A DNA stretch of 64,000 nt from Cephalotus follicularis (lineage: Eukaryota > Streptophyta > Magnoliopsida > Oxalidales > Cephalotaceae): NCBI GenBank assembly GCA_001972305.1, contig BDDD01000371.1:280671-344670 (forward strand), read 5' to 3'. Made by a program: the position numbers and the translations under genes. Positions within the stretch are counted from its first letter, which is position 1. Each line of letters opens with the position of its first letter. The notes beneath the pieces were generated by a model. That model was given only the letters and a program-made list of their open reading frames with translations, had not been told where the DNA came from and did no database searches. Of the stretch, positions 1 through 11,252 are shown piece after piece.

Positions 1-900
1 CGTGCCGCGTATCCTTCATCATCTCGGCTCCGACCGCGGACTAGGGTTTGGATTAATGTCACCCCTAGGTAAAACTGCAATAACTATAATTCCATGATCG
101 CACTGAGACTATGGGAGATATCCCCGAAAACCTCTCGTTCCCAATCTCCCAGTGCATGGCCAGGACTTTAAGTCTTCAACGGTCACAGATGTTATGGAGC
201 CTATAACCCTCAACACGGGTGTGACGATCCCATCTTGCGCACTCGCCCATACATCTCGATGCAGCTCCAACAAGACCCAAAGACAACCCTTTTGCCAGCA
301 TGTGGCTAGTGCTGGGGAAGTCAGAAATCAAAGCCAAGCAGTTACTGCACAATGCATGCCAACTGCTCAGGTCTAAGGACACAACATAAATCACGTATGA
401 TCAACTAGTCACCTTTGACTAAACACTACCGTGATAATAGGAACTCTATTGACAGAGGTGTTGACTCTCCAAATAGATAACCTATGGTGGGTCGGTTCAG
501 TGTCGTGCCTCTGCACACACGCCGCATCAGTTTTAGGGTAAAACCTAAATGGCAATGAGATGATCCATCCTCCTTTACCATTCGGAGCAAGCATAACACG
601 ACAAGTCTTTGCGCTTCATCAATTGCCCTAAGAAAGTGAACCTATGACTTGGAACTTTTGTCACAAGGGAGTAAGGATCTCATTCTCATAACCTCTCAGG
701 CACGAGATCCAACCCTTTACGAACAGGGCGCTATATGTGTATTCAATTGACATGGTGATCAACTGATCCGTTGAGATGGTTTGGGATAATACATATAGCC
801 ATATGCCAATGTTTATTAAATATGCACAATAGAACACGAATGGAACTAAGAATGTACGATTCAAGAGTGTGTCATATATAAAGTGCATATGTCTGCAGCC
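1..900. other. unclassified repeat-like non-coding sequence
   Basis: No credible gene: the open frames are short, overlap on both strands and match nothing I recognise. The text is more GC-balanced than the AT-rich DNA after 2516 and resembles the non-coding part of an LTR retrotransposon. There are no visible LTR ends, primer-binding site or polypurine tract, so family and borders stay open. The last 200 bases of the window have a similar look, but I could not align the two stretches. Confidence 0.3.
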
Positions 901-2515
901 TCCTCGTGGCTTGCAGGGACACCCCAATCTAACAGATACATCCTCGGATGTATATCCTCGGACGCATATATGCTTGGGTGCAGTCCAGTGGAGAGCTTAG
1001 CGTTGTGCCATGCTCGGCATGTGGATGCATGCCTGAGATGGCCTGATAGGTGGATGCCGGGATGCATGCTCAGTACATGGTAGTGGAGAGCTCAACAAGC
1101 ATGGGTGCATGCTCGAGAAAGGGAGAAAGAGCTCGGCGCATACATCCTCGGCACCTTGGCATGCACAGGATGAATGCGATGGACAGTGGAGAGCTCGACG
1201 CTTTGGTGCTCGGGCACTAGCGCATCCTCGAACATTTGTCCTCAGGCGCATGATACGTTGGAGATCTCATCACCCTGTCGCATCCTTGGCGCATGAATTG
1301 GGATGCATGGCACAGTGGCATCCTCAACGCCATGGCAGTGGAAGACCACAGCGGCCACCTCGAACACACGCCTTTGGAGGGCCATGGTTGGCGCAAGCTT
1401 GGACACGTAGCACAGTAACATCCCCGAGGTTTGTCCTCGGACTCAAAGCATGCATGGATGGCTATGGCGTATCCCCGGCACTAGCAGGGCAGGACACATC
1501 CTTTAGCATCCTCGGCGTGCATGGAAATAGGAAGCTTGGCTCCTTACTGGGCACGCTAGGATACGTGCCATGGAGCTCGGATGCACGCAGGGCAGTGGAC
1601 AACACCTTGCATGCTCGGGTGCCTTGCTAGGTGGAGAGCTCAGGCACCTGCCGATGAAGAGTTCGGCACCTCTCCATGCTCAGACGCATGACGCTGGCGA
1701 GCTCGATCTCTCGATCAGGGCATGACAATGGGTGCGTTACTCGGGTCGCACACCAAGCATGTCCGGGTGCATGGAGACCCGTATCAACCAAGGCTAGATC
1801 TAGCGTTTATTATTTCATTTTACAATGTATTTGCAAATACACACATACATTCTGGTACTCTTCATTCCAAGGAAAATCAAGATACTCTATCCTTGCATTT
1901 CTAAGGCATTCATACCATACTAGCAACCACACAACACATAAATTAAAATTATTAGGGGGTGCTGGTAGGAGATCCTACCTAAAAATGGCGAGATTGCAGC
2001 GCTTCTCCTTTTGCTCGGCACAACTCCTCAAGTGCTCATTCACCTTCACTGCTTCTTCTTTCATGACTCATTTGAGATTGAGAGTGGGAAATTTAAAGAT
2101 AAGATGAGGAAGACAAAAATATTCTGGACAAGGACAAATCTTTGTCTCCTTCCCTCAAAATCACCGAAATCGTCCCCACACTATCTTCTCTTCTTTTTAT
2201 AGCCAACTAAGAACCCTCTAGACTTTTCTTCACACTTCACTACCATTCTTCCCCAATTCGGGCCTGGAGAAATGAAGTGGCCTGCCCAACTTCCACTCTA
2301 CATTTTATTGCAATTGTCCCAATAACAATGACCATTTCCAAGCCCAATTACTATTTAGTCCAATACCATAAAATTCTATTCAAGGCCCAAAAACCATTTC
2401 TCCATTAATGAAATTTCCGGTCCAATAACAATACATGTTTGGCCCGAAATATCGTCCCTTAAAATACTATACATTTATACATACACATTTTATTACAAAA
2501 ATTTCGGGTATTACA
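900..2515. mobile_element. probable LTR remnant with degenerate CTCGG-rich microrepeats
   Basis: From about 900 to 1660 the sequence is GC-rich and packed with variants of 'atcctcgg' and 'gctcgg' next to 'gcatgc/gatgca' words. The block ends at 2515 in 'CGGGTATTACA', the same kind of terminus as the LTR ending at 15776 ('CGGGGTATTACA'). This suggests the right end of a large gypsy-type LTR. I could not find the TG start or a matching target duplication, so the left border is approximate. The 173-codon frame at 1109-1630 is repeat-derived and I do not call it a gene. Confidence 0.4.
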
Positions 2516-3550
2516 CATCAAGAACTTGGTCATCGAACTCTATTCTTAGGACATTCATTTAAATAAACATACATTAAAACAGTAAAATGAACTCACAGCC
2601 AAGATAGTAGAAAACACATCTTTATTGAATATCAAATATAAGATTACAAGACTACAATAGATTGTAGGAATTATCCCTAACAAAGTGTGATGTAGATCGA
2701 TCTCTATTACCATTCGGCCTTACTTATTCTTAACATACAATTATCTGATAGAATAAAAACCATAAGCATGTTGAACAACACAATCAATATGCGAAAACAA
2801 TAATAAACTGAAACTGTAGCCGAACCAATATAACTGAAAATTCAACATTGTGATACATAAATGAGTTGTTCATGATCTTGGTTACACAAATTGAAGACTA
2901 CTTGTTCAATCAAAACACTTCACACAATAAAAGAATTACTACACGATTGAAATCCTTTACAAAGGAAGTCTTGATAGTATTCTCCAACCATTGCTCTTGT
3001 CCAACTTCTCTCACTTGGTTATCATTCCCTTTCTTTTTATCTAGAAGTAGGGTCCACGAATGGTCAGGCTCACACTCTAGTAGAATGAAACCATATGCGA
3101 TGAAGTGGAACAATAATAGCAATTCTATGCATGACAATTCATAATGCGTGAATGCCAATTAAGGTTAGTTATATATAACCGACATTCCATATAACTTGTT
3201 ATACATAAGTGAACCTAACAATCAACTTTATACACTCGGCTGAACAATCAGTGAGTCAAACACACTTACACTGGTTAAGTGATCAAACAATTGTCTGCCG
3301 ATATACATGTTCGATTACAAACATAGTCAATTCTAATTTGACCCTTCAAATATCAATTGTCCCAATTTAGCTTCTTATTTTTCATTTATTCCCAATTTAG
3401 TTCCATTATTTTCATTTCTTCTCAATCATATGAAAAAATATCACACCTCAAGTCAAAAAAAATTGTCAAATCATGCAGTATGTTACTGATTTGCAAAGAA
3501 TTACTGAATATTTGACAAAAATTATCAACATTCACTTGATAAACGATTTC

Positions 3551-3590
3551 ATCATCATCATCATTATTATTATTATTATTATTATTATTT
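3551..3590. repeat. (CAT)n/(ATT)n microsatellite
   Basis: A run of about four CAT units passes into about ten ATT units, with no coding context. It is a simple sequence repeat, likely length-polymorphic. Confidence 0.85.
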
Positions 3591-4041
3591 TGTGATGTCC
3601 TTACTCATATTTCTCTAATGTTAAAATTGAGTCACATTATATATAATTTTCACATATAACCTGAAATTTAATAGATTTTTGTAAAAAAAAATGACCTAAA
3701 TCTATGTTTATTTGTTAGTTTTAGTTAACGAGAGAGCTAAATTAAGAATAAATGATAAGTGTGAAATTAAATTTAAACAATTAAAATGTTAGAAGTCAAA
3801 TTAGGATTTGATGAAAATATGATATGATCAAAATAAGATTTTCTTTAAAATAAATATATTTTGATTAACTTTTATCACGAGGAGATTGGATACTCTCGTA
3901 TTAAAATGTTTGATATACCTAAAAAAATAGATATATATAACATCCCCAAATATATCATATACCTTTCCTTTTAAGTATTGCAACATACAAAACAAGTATA
4001 TATTAATTTACAAAGACCCAAGTAACTTATATGCCCTCGGT

Positions 4042-4167
4042 AATATACCAACATACCCAACTACTTCTTAATGGCTTACCTTAACAGTTTCTGTAAGTAG
4101 GGTGAATATACCGACATACCCAACTACTTCTTAATGGCTTACCTTAACAGTTTCTGTAAGTAGGGTG
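4042..4167. repeat. 63-bp tandem duplication
   Basis: Two head-to-tail copies of a 63-bp unit (4042-4104 and 4105-4167) differ at one base seen by eye (A/G at unit position 9). The near identity in otherwise decayed AT-rich DNA points to a recent local duplication. Confidence 0.9.
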
Positions 4168-5097
4168 AGACATTGTTTAAAATTTAAAACTTTGGGAGTA
4201 AAAGTTTTAAAACAAAAGTAAAGAGAATATACTTATTATAATAAATAACTTAAATACTTTTCGCTTTAATTATCGAACCTAAATATTATATTGCATTAAT
4301 CTAATCATTAAATTATATGTTTTATAGGCATATATCTAACATTTCAAATTTCAAAGTAATTAAAAAAATTTAAATATTTCATATTTTTTTAAAAAATTCA
4401 ACTGTTTAAAATTTTTCTCATTTATTACAAAAAAATAATTTATTTGATGAATAATTAAAAGATATCTACCTGACTTAAAAATTAACATACATACTTTATA
4501 CAAGTAAAACAATTTATCTAACGATTGGATTGATAAAATATGATATATATATCTGATAATTAAAGTAAAAAATATATTATTTATATATTTCGCAAACATA
4601 TTAACTTTCTACCGAATATAGTTTCAAAAGTCAAAATAAACCAAAAAATAAACGTCCCACCACTTTCCACACAACAAAAATCGAGATTTTGGAAATATTT
4701 TGAATTTTTTAAAAAATGGTCCATCTGTACGGTTGTGATTGACCACATCCCGACGAATCAATCTTTTTACCATTTTAATGGTTCCAATACAGAAATTTTA
4801 ATAATACATTATCAATATGTCAACCTAATTTATGTCTGAAAATCTGATTCAAAATTCTACAGATTCTTAATTTTTGCGAGGTTCAGATTCCAGATTTCCA
4901 GCAACCAACAGATATCTGTAACCTTATAAACATTCTACTTTACACAGATGGGCTAACAGCCTAACACTAACAGCACATTTGCACAAAATTGCAAACTTCA
5001 CCAAAAATCTTTTGAATGTATTCCCAACTTCCTCCACTAAAGTTATCCACCCAAGACTTTTGCCAAAATATCATCTTCGAACATAAGTGAATTTTTC

Positions 5098-5223
5098 TCA
5101 TGGAAATATATCCTGAATATCGAGGATATCAGCAAGGACACCAGCGGCAGTGGTATCATTGCCAGCTCCAGCACCTCGAATAACAAATGGTTGTTCATTA
5201 TAACACTTGCTGTATATCTCTAG
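5098..5223 (-). CDS. HSDH: homoserine dehydrogenase, last coding exon
   Basis: This 126-base exon encodes the final 41 residues and a TGA stop at 5098-5100. It contains the segment [20 protein letters not shown], a hallmark of homoserine dehydrogenases, which reduce aspartate semialdehyde to homoserine with NAD(P)H on the route to threonine, methionine and isoleucine. The plant enzymes usually work in plastids, but no transit peptide can be checked here. The acceptor reads 'caattgcag' on the minus strand and the phase fits the exon at 5681-5750. The C-terminus ending in DIQDIFP resembles the monofunctional plant family better than the aspartokinase fusion; that is inference from memory. I see no stop or frameshift. 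Confidence 0.87.
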   Translation of the reverse strand, partial: LEIYSKCYNEQPFVIRGAGAGNDTTAAGVLADILDIQDIFP

Positions 5224-5680
5224 CTGCAATTGCATTAGCCGAAAAGAGGGTGGTCAAAATTTAACATATTGCTAAACATGTCAGTGGAGCAATATATAGC
5301 ATAGTCGTGTAAAAGGATAGCAACAGATTTGATGAGGTTTCAAACTTTTACATGAGAACCTTGGCACTGGCACAATATCTTTTACATATCTGAAATTCCA
5401 GTCAGAATTAAATTCAAGTTTAGAACAGCAACTACAGAAGGTCATAAAAAATCTTGATTGATTAATTGTCCCCATACAGATGCAAGCAAGCAAAAAAACA
5501 TCCCTGCCTTCCGATCCACTATATATCAAAGAAATGAGTATTGAGCGGGGAACATGGACTTATGGTTGCAAATATTGTGCCTAATATTAATATTTGTTCT
5601 TAAAGGTGTCTCATACTTTAACAAAAGCATTGGGGTCGGGGGCAAATCAGCTGAAAATGAGGACAAGAAACAATACTTAC
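5224..5680 (-). other. homoserine dehydrogenase last intron
   Basis: A 457-base intron with donor 'gtaagt' (reverse complement at 5675-5680) and an AG acceptor just above 5223. It is AT-rich and of normal plant size, with no transposon visible, unlike its two large neighbours. Confidence 0.8.
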
Positions 5681-5750
5681 AACGTTGTCACTTCCTCTCA
5701 ATGTTCCCAAAGCAGAATTTTTGGGTAGCTCTTGGATGCCAATGTCAAAC
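5681..5750 (-). CDS. HSDH: homoserine dehydrogenase, penultimate exon
   Basis: Seventy bases: one base completes an Arg codon split with the upstream exon, then 23 codons (FDIGIQELPKNSALGTLRGS plus DNV). This matches the regulatory/C-terminal fold of homoserine dehydrogenase, where a short strand-rich segment precedes the [13 protein letters not shown] motif. Acceptor 'tttgcag' and donor 'gtaagt' are both canonical. It joins in frame to the exon at 5098-5223. Its upstream partner exon is 27.5 kb away, across a transposon-filled intron. Confidence 0.86.
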
Positions 5751-6393
5751 CTGCAAACAATGTAACAATGCCACATCGCATGAACAAGCACGCATTTGCA
5801 CATAAAGCAAGGCTGATCCTCATTTATGGAGCATAATGTTGTCCAACGTAAGATTTACGATAAATGATTCCCAATTGTGGGTCACAATGGCATAATGAAT
5901 ATTTTAATCCTATATCGAATCCTCTTGAATAGCCATTGACAATCAATGATTTTGATTGTTCACTGGTGAGCAATATATGAGCACAAACAGGTAGCTAAAT
6001 CCTATAAAGTTTCTTTTTTACTTTTTATAAATAAAACCTCCTCGTCAGAGAGGGAGGTTATACATAGACCTGTACTTGTTTATTAAATAAAGAAAGCAAT
6101 ACAAATGACTCCTACTCGTTCACAAAGAACAAAAGATAAATCACTTTACTGTAAAATCAGGGGTTGTGCATCCACCTAAGATAGGTAGTTAATTCTAAAT
6201 CTTATAAAGTTAAAAAATTAACATCCAAAGTGATATCAAAAGATATAATAAATCCCAATCACTACCTTCCTGAAGATGCTACTACATAACAAACAAATCA
6301 TATATACAACAATTACTCTTCAATTTATTATCAGCCTACCTTTTTAACGCCAAGGTCTCTACCAAATTTAAATTTGTTGCAATACATTGCATT
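5751..6393 (-). other. intron sequence between the exon at 5750 and element H
   Basis: AT-rich, no exon-like or repeat-family signal. It is the 3' part of the large intron before the first retrotransposon LTR. Bases 6394-6398 (AAAAC) are the likely left target duplication of element H. Confidence 0.6.
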
Positions 6394-6398
6394 AAAAC

Positions 6399-6554
6399 TG
6401 TTAAGTAATCATTAGCTGTCATAGGATCAGTTATGTAATAAGCTATCATAGAATTAGTTTTGATTTTGTAATAATTAGGTGGATTGCGATTCATCCCTAT
6501 GAGTAGGATTTGATACAGATGAAATAATATGATTCAGTTTTCTCACATTACACA
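6399..6554 (+). repeat. element H 5' LTR
   Basis: Starts TGTTAAGTAATC and ends CATTACACA, directly before a primer-binding site. It carries about one and a half copies of a 27-bp unit (gtcataggatcagttatgta...) where the 3' LTR has about two and a half, which explains its 156 bp against 184 bp. Confidence 0.8.
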
Positions 6555-6566
6555 TGGAATCAGAGC
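6555..6566 (+). other. primer-binding site of H (tRNA-Met-i type)
   Basis: TGGAATCAGAGC differs at one base from TGGTATCAGAGC, the copia primer-binding site complementary to initiator tRNA-Met. It lies exactly after the LTR. Confidence 0.8.
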
Positions 6567-7010
6567 ACAACTAGTAAAACATTTTTTTCTCAAAAAAAAA
6601 AAAAACAGAAACAGTAAAAACAAAAAAACAAAACATTAAAAAAAAACCACGATCTGCGATCAATCCATCGCATCAATCGTTTCTTGATTCACGATCTAAG
6701 TCGACCGATCTGATTGATTATTTGCTTTGGGGTTTCTATCTCAGCTTAGGGTTTGTGACCCACGGCGACCCGCAACGCACTGATCGAGCCCATCCTTTTT
6801 GGGTTTGCGATTGATGGCGCACTATGATCTCCGACGCCAACAAACTAACTGCTGGAGTGCGAGATTCAGGCGATGATTAAGGTGTGCGTTATGGATGAGA
6901 GATTTCGACGACGATTGAGGGTTTGTGGTATGGTTGTTGTCAGATAGGACTAAGGTGGGCGTGATCTGTGTTGTCGGCACTCCGGTGGGTGATCTGATTT
7001 CTGTTGATGA

Positions 7011-7119
7011 TCGATGGATGCTGCTGGTAATGATTTCTGGTCGATGGATACTGCTAGTAATGATTTATGGTCGATGGATGCTGTTGGTAATGATTTCTGG
7101 CTGCTGGTAATGGTTTATG
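7011..7119 (+). repeat. 30-bp tandem repeat in the H leader
   Basis: About three and a half copies of a 30-bp unit starting 'tcgatggatgctgctggtaa' recur at 7011, 7041 and 7071. Since 30 is a multiple of three it makes a decapeptide-repeat open frame, but the region lies between primer site and gag and is most likely untranslated leader (6567-7291). Confidence 0.8.
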
Positions 7120-7291
7120 ATGATGAGTATGTGTCTCTGGTAATATTCTTTGGCCTTTAACTTTGTTTCTAGTGATAATTTTTGGTTCAGTGGGTGGTTG
7201 GGTTGATTTGGGACTGGGTTAATTTGGAGATGTGTGGGTACAGTAGTTTGGAGTTGTTTATTAGCAGTTTGGTCGCTATTATTTTCTAAAT

Positions 7292-8597
7292 GGAGACAAC
7301 TGAAAGAGACAAATCTATAATCATTATTACAGAGGTTGTGTCCTCTTCTTCCAATCGTATCACTGATAAACGATTACAAGGGAAGAAAAATTATCAACAA
7401 TGGAAGAAATTGTGCGACTGGTTCTTACTGGACAGGAAAAGGAGGATCGTTTAACTGCGGCCCACCCACTGAAGTCAATGCTACAGCATGGTTAAGGGAG
7501 GATGCTCGCATATTAGGACAAATATTGAATTCTATGGACAATAGTATTGTTGATCTTCTGTTTATATTGATACAGTGAAGGAATTGTGGAGTTATTTGGA
7601 AGTTTTATATTATGGTCACAATAATCTGTAGCGCATTTTTGAATTATCCCCGGAGTTTTATCGAGTTGATCGACAAGGTTGGTCTTTCACTGAATATTTT
7701 GTTGATTTTAAGAGTATGTATGAGGAGTTGAATTCTCTTCTACCTATCACAGCAAATGTGAAACAGCAACAGGTTCATATAGAGCAACTAGCAGTTTGAG
7801 TTTCTTGTGGGCCTCGGGCCAGAGTATGAGTGAGTTTGTTCTCAGATTCTTGGAAGAGTTGAGGTAGCCTCTCTTGTAGATACTTTTTCCCGAGTTTTAC
7901 AGGTTTATCGTGAGACGACACGTGATTCAATTGTTTCGGGAAATATGATGGATAAATCTGCTCTTGCAGCTTAGAGTACTCGTAGAGGTGGTCGTGGTAC
8001 AACTAAGTTTACTAGAGGTGTTTGTAGTAGTGGTGCACGAGGAGGTGGTTCTAGTAGAGGACAAAGTTCAAGGGGAGATAGCTATGGATGTATTCAGAGG
8101 TGTCATCACTGTGGTGAGTCTGGCCGTATTCAGCGTTTTTGTTGGAAACTTTATGGCAAATCAATCCAACCACAATATGCCTGTTAGGATGTGAATCCTA
8201 CATTGAAAAGATTAAGTGGGCTTGTTTAATATATATACTAGAGAGATACCTCCTCCTTACAAGCATTCCTTTAGGGATTGAGATCTGAACATGGTATCAG
8301 AGCAAAGTTGGTCCACTATCACTCACTGAGCACATTGCAACACGTGTGGGACAAGTTGTGTAGAAGCCTCTAAGCCCACTTGTTCGGGACAAGCTTCGTA
8401 GTAACCTCTGAGCCCACTTTTATAAGTCCACGTTGCATGTGAGAGCTGATGTTAGGATGTGAATCCCACATTGAAAATATTAAGTGGGCATGCTTTTAGG
8501 GATGGAGATCTTAACAATGGCAATATAGCTGCCACTCCAAATCATGCTCCACAGTATTCTGGACCTTTATAAGGGAAGACGGTTCTTCTGTGTGATG
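7292..8597 (+). pseudogene. element H gag (copia capsid/nucleocapsid), decayed and split by a TRIM
   Basis: ATG at 7292. The N-terminal gag block (residues like 'KNYQQWKK') and the middle helical part are recognisable in several frames, including the stretch around 7480-7560 (WLREDARILGQILNSMDNSI), so at least two frameshifts and several stops are present. A Gly/Arg-rich stretch (about 7980-8070) leads to a zinc knuckle at about 8100-8145 of the form C-x2-C-x4-R-x4-C, where the usual His is replaced by Arg. The TRIM at 8182-8516 interrupts the sequence just after the knuckle. In life it would form the virus-like particle in the cytoplasm; this copy cannot make it. Confidence 0.7.
8182..8516 (+). 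mobile_element. TRIM (terminal-repeat retrotransposon in miniature), 335 bp
   Basis: Left LTR 8182-8291 starts TGTTAGGATGTGAATCCTAC and ends CTGAACA. It is followed at once by a perfect primer-binding site TGGTATCAGAGC (8292-8303), a short non-coding centre, and a right LTR 8450-8516 starting TGTTAGGATGTGAATCCCAC. The right LTR lacks about 43 bp of the left. Flanks ATGCC (8177-8181) and ATGGC (8517-8521) are a 4/5 target duplication. Size, LTRs, primer site and lack of coding match the TRIM class, which moves only with proteins from other elements. Confidence 0.88.
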
Positions 8598-8614
8598 AGG
8601 AGTATTTATGATAT

Positions 8615-9517
8615 ATGCAATCCCAGATTACACAACAACCATCATCTTCTTTTACAACTACTTTTAGTCATATAGATAATGTCACTGCTTGTTTTTCCTC
8701 GACTAATCGAACCTGGTTCATTGACTCAGGTGCTTCAGACCACATGACAGGGACTTCAGGTATATTTTCTTCTTTTCATTATTCTTCATTTATCTCAACA
8801 GTCACCTTAGCAGATGGATCCACTGGCATTGTTAAAGGCATTGGTACTGTTTGTCCGAGTCCTTCTTTGTCTTTATCATCGGTTCTTTTCTTACCAAATT
8901 TTCCTTTCAATCTTTTATCTGTTAATAAACTCACTAAAGCATTTAACTATTCTGTAACATTCTATCCTGATTCGTGTGTTTTTCAGGATCTTATGACGAG
9001 GAATATGATTGGTAGAGGGCGGGAGTCAGGAGGACTGTATTTTCATGAAGACTCTTCGTCTTCTGTTCCAGCCTCTTTTGCATGTTTCAGTATGGAATCA
9101 CGTCTTAAGACTCATTGTCGTTTGGGTCATCCAACCTTGGAAAGTCTGAAGAAATTAGTTCCTAGTTTTAGTTCTTTATCGAATTTGGAATGTGAATCAT
9201 ATCAGTTTGGGAAGCACTGTTGTGTGTCTTACCCATCAAGAGTCAATAAACGATCTATGAATCTTTTTGAAGTCGTTCATTCTGATATTTGGAGTCCATG
9301 TCCTGTAGTATCTAAACGTGGTTTTATGTATTTTGTTACTTTTGTTGATGACTACTCTCGAACTACTTGGCTTTATCTAATGAAAAATCGTTCTAACCTG
9401 TTTTCCCTATTCTGTTCCTTTGTAGCCAAGTTAAAGCACAGTTTGGTATTCCCATTCGTACTTTACATAGTGATAATGCTAAGGGGTATTTTTCAACTCC
9501 CTTTACTGATTTTATGA
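8615..9517 (+). pseudogene. element H protease, gag-pre-integrase domain and start of integrase
   Basis: A 300-codon open stretch. The aspartic protease active site WFIDSGASDHMTG lies near codon 37. The gag-pre-integrase/zinc-binding part has the His and Cys residues around HCRLGH and ECESYQFGKHC. The integrase core begins at VVHSDIW with its first catalytic Asp, and FVDDYSR holds another conserved acidic patch. The frame breaks at about 9430, so the ORF tail after LKHSL is a shadow. The N-terminal start is arbitrary, since in life the protein is cut from a gag-pol polyprotein. The sequence is close to the fragment at 30702-31174, so H and B are related families. Confidence 0.78.
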
Positions 9518-10552
9518 CTCCATGGAAAGATTCATCAGTCCCCTTACTCATATACTCCATAACAAAATGGAGTTACTGAGAGAAAGAATCACCATTTATT
9601 GGAAATTACTCAAACTTTGTTGTTTACTATGAAGGTTTCTAAAATTTTTTTGGCTGATGTTGTCTTAGCTGCCTGTTATCTTATTAATGATATGCCTTTC
9701 CCTATACTTCGTGGCAGTATCCCACATTCGCTTCTCTTTCCTTCACAACCATTGTTTTCATTGCCCCCACTTATTTTTAGATGTGTTAAGTTCAAGATCA
9801 TCGTCCATGACCCTAAAGCTTTCAAATGTATTTTTCTTGGATATTATCGTACTCAAAAAGGTTATTGATGTTATTCCTATGATCTTGATCGATATTTTGC
9901 ATCTGCTGATGTTTCTTTCTTTGAGTGCACCCCTTATCACATAGTCTTCTTATGCATCAGAGTTGACTGACAACTTTCTAGTCTATATTGTACAACACCA
10001 TCTTCCCCAGCCATCTCCAATTTCTCCATCACCACTGAATCTACCTCCTCCACCACGAGCAGAGATTCGTCAAGTTTTTACCCGTCGCTCTCGTCCTTCA
10101 CATATTGCAGTTGACTCTAACTCTACTACTCCGCCAACTTCTTCCTCCTCTGTGGATCTGGATGCACTTCCTATAGCTTTATGAAAAGGTAAACGTAGTT
10201 GTACTCAGCATTCTATTTTGTCATTGTTATCTTATTCTGGTCTGTCACCTACATTATGTTCTTTTCTTTCCACTGTTGACCCACATCTTATACCTAAGTC
10301 TGTTTCCTCCACATTATCTCACTCGGATTGGAAGAAAGCCATGGAAGAAGAAATGTTGGGCCTAGAACAAAATTAGACATGGGATTTGGTTCCCATACTT
10401 GATGGTAAGTCTGCTATTGGATATCGTTGGGTGTATGTAATCAAGGTTAATCCTGATGATTCTCTTACACGTTTGAAGACCCAATTAGTGGTCAAGGAAT
10501 ATGCACAGACATATGAGGTTGATTATTCATATATGTTATTGATAATAAACTT
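9518..10552 (+). pseudogene. element H integrase C-part, linker and first part of reverse transcriptase
   Basis: Fragments in shifting frames: integrase around 9599-9868 (CYLIND-MPFPIL, then KCIFLGYY), a Ser/Pro-rich linker at 9963-10184 with a TRRSRP motif, and reverse transcriptase N-terminus at 10386-10550 (GYRWVYVIKVNPD, then a degraded AKGYAQTYG-like motif). Homology ends at 10552, where the LTR of another element begins. The palm domain with YVDD is absent and is not found elsewhere on this strand in a matching family. Confidence 0.7.
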
Positions 10553-10815
10553 TGTAGTAAATCAGAGAAAAATGACACGTGTGTTTTTCTAATCACACAG
10601 TCTTATGTATTTATATTCATGAAATATTCATATTCATAGTGTTGGCTTTTTGCCACCCCTTTAGTTGTGTTAAAGATTATGTTTCGATGATTAACAAACA
10701 AGTAACAATCAAGAAATACTTGTATGCATGTTTTGATATTATACAAATTCATATACTCACTTGGTTGTCATGTTGAAAGTGTTGCAAAGGTTTTAAATTG
10801 CAGAAACAGACAATC

Positions 10816-11206
10816 CAGTCAACTGCCATGACAAACCAGCCGACTGTTGAGGTTGTGTAGTCGACTGCCTAAGGATGACTAGCCGACTGGACCTTCAAAC
10901 AAACCCAGAACCTGCATTTGCACTCCAGCCAGCCGACTGCCTCAGGGCTCCAGTCGACTGCCGTGACAATCCAGTCGACTGCCAAGGCTTTCCAGCCGAC
11001 TGCCAAGATGTGCACATTTCAACCAGTAGCTTCTGGAAATCAAATTTCTAGCACCAACAGCCGACTGGAACAGAGCACCAGTCGACTGCCAAGGCATATA
11101 GTCGACTGCCCAGTCCATCCAGCCGACTGCCTCTCTCCAACGGCTATAATTACAAATGCACAACAATTTACCAGCCGACTGCAAGGAAAATCCAGCCGAC
11201 TGGATT
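10816..11206. repeat. cluster of CAGTCGACTG / CAGCCGACTG decamers inside a solo LTR
   Basis: About fourteen copies of YAG(T/C)CGACTG (one reads CAGTCAACTG) are spread over about 390 bp with irregular spacing. CAGTCGACTG is its own reverse complement. The words between them are unrelated, so this is an interspersed motif and not a tandem repeat. The same decamers recur in the unrelated LTR at 17983-20757. Confidence 0.9.
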
Positions 11207-11245
11207 TGGTCTGATTGCTTAAAAATAGATCCGTTGGAGGATCTC

Positions 11246-11252
11246 TATAAAA
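11246..11252 (+). promoter_or_regulatory. putative TATA box of the solo LTR
   Basis: TATAAAA in the context 'ctctataaaagg', about 40 bp downstream of the decamer cluster. This is a plausible RNA polymerase II core promoter marking the U3/R border. Confidence 0.5.

Larger units (their letters stand above)
2516..5097. other. AT-rich intergenic DNA downstream of the homoserine dehydrogenase gene
   Basis: Strongly AT-rich, with no open frame resembling a protein family. It contains an ATT microsatellite and a 63-bp tandem duplication, listed separately. The last hundred or so bases before 5098 should be the 3' UTR of the minus-strand gene that ends there. I could not fix a polyadenylation site. 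Confidence 0.5.

Noticed and set aside
1109..1630. 173-codon open frame on the plus strand
   Set aside because: It lies in GC-rich CTCGG microrepeats with overlapping frames on both strands. The amino-acid sequence shows no domain and looks repeat-derived.
6925..7110. Decapeptide-repeat protein (RWMLLVMISG units)
   Set aside because: It is produced by a 30-bp tandem repeat in the untranslated leader of H. It has no signal for translation and lies before the gag ATG.
10816..11206. Regularly recurring decamers that might look like a CRISPR array or a satellite
   Set aside because: The repeat is only 10 bp, spacing is irregular, spacers differ in length, and the block lies inside a plant LTR with target duplications. 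There are no cas genes.
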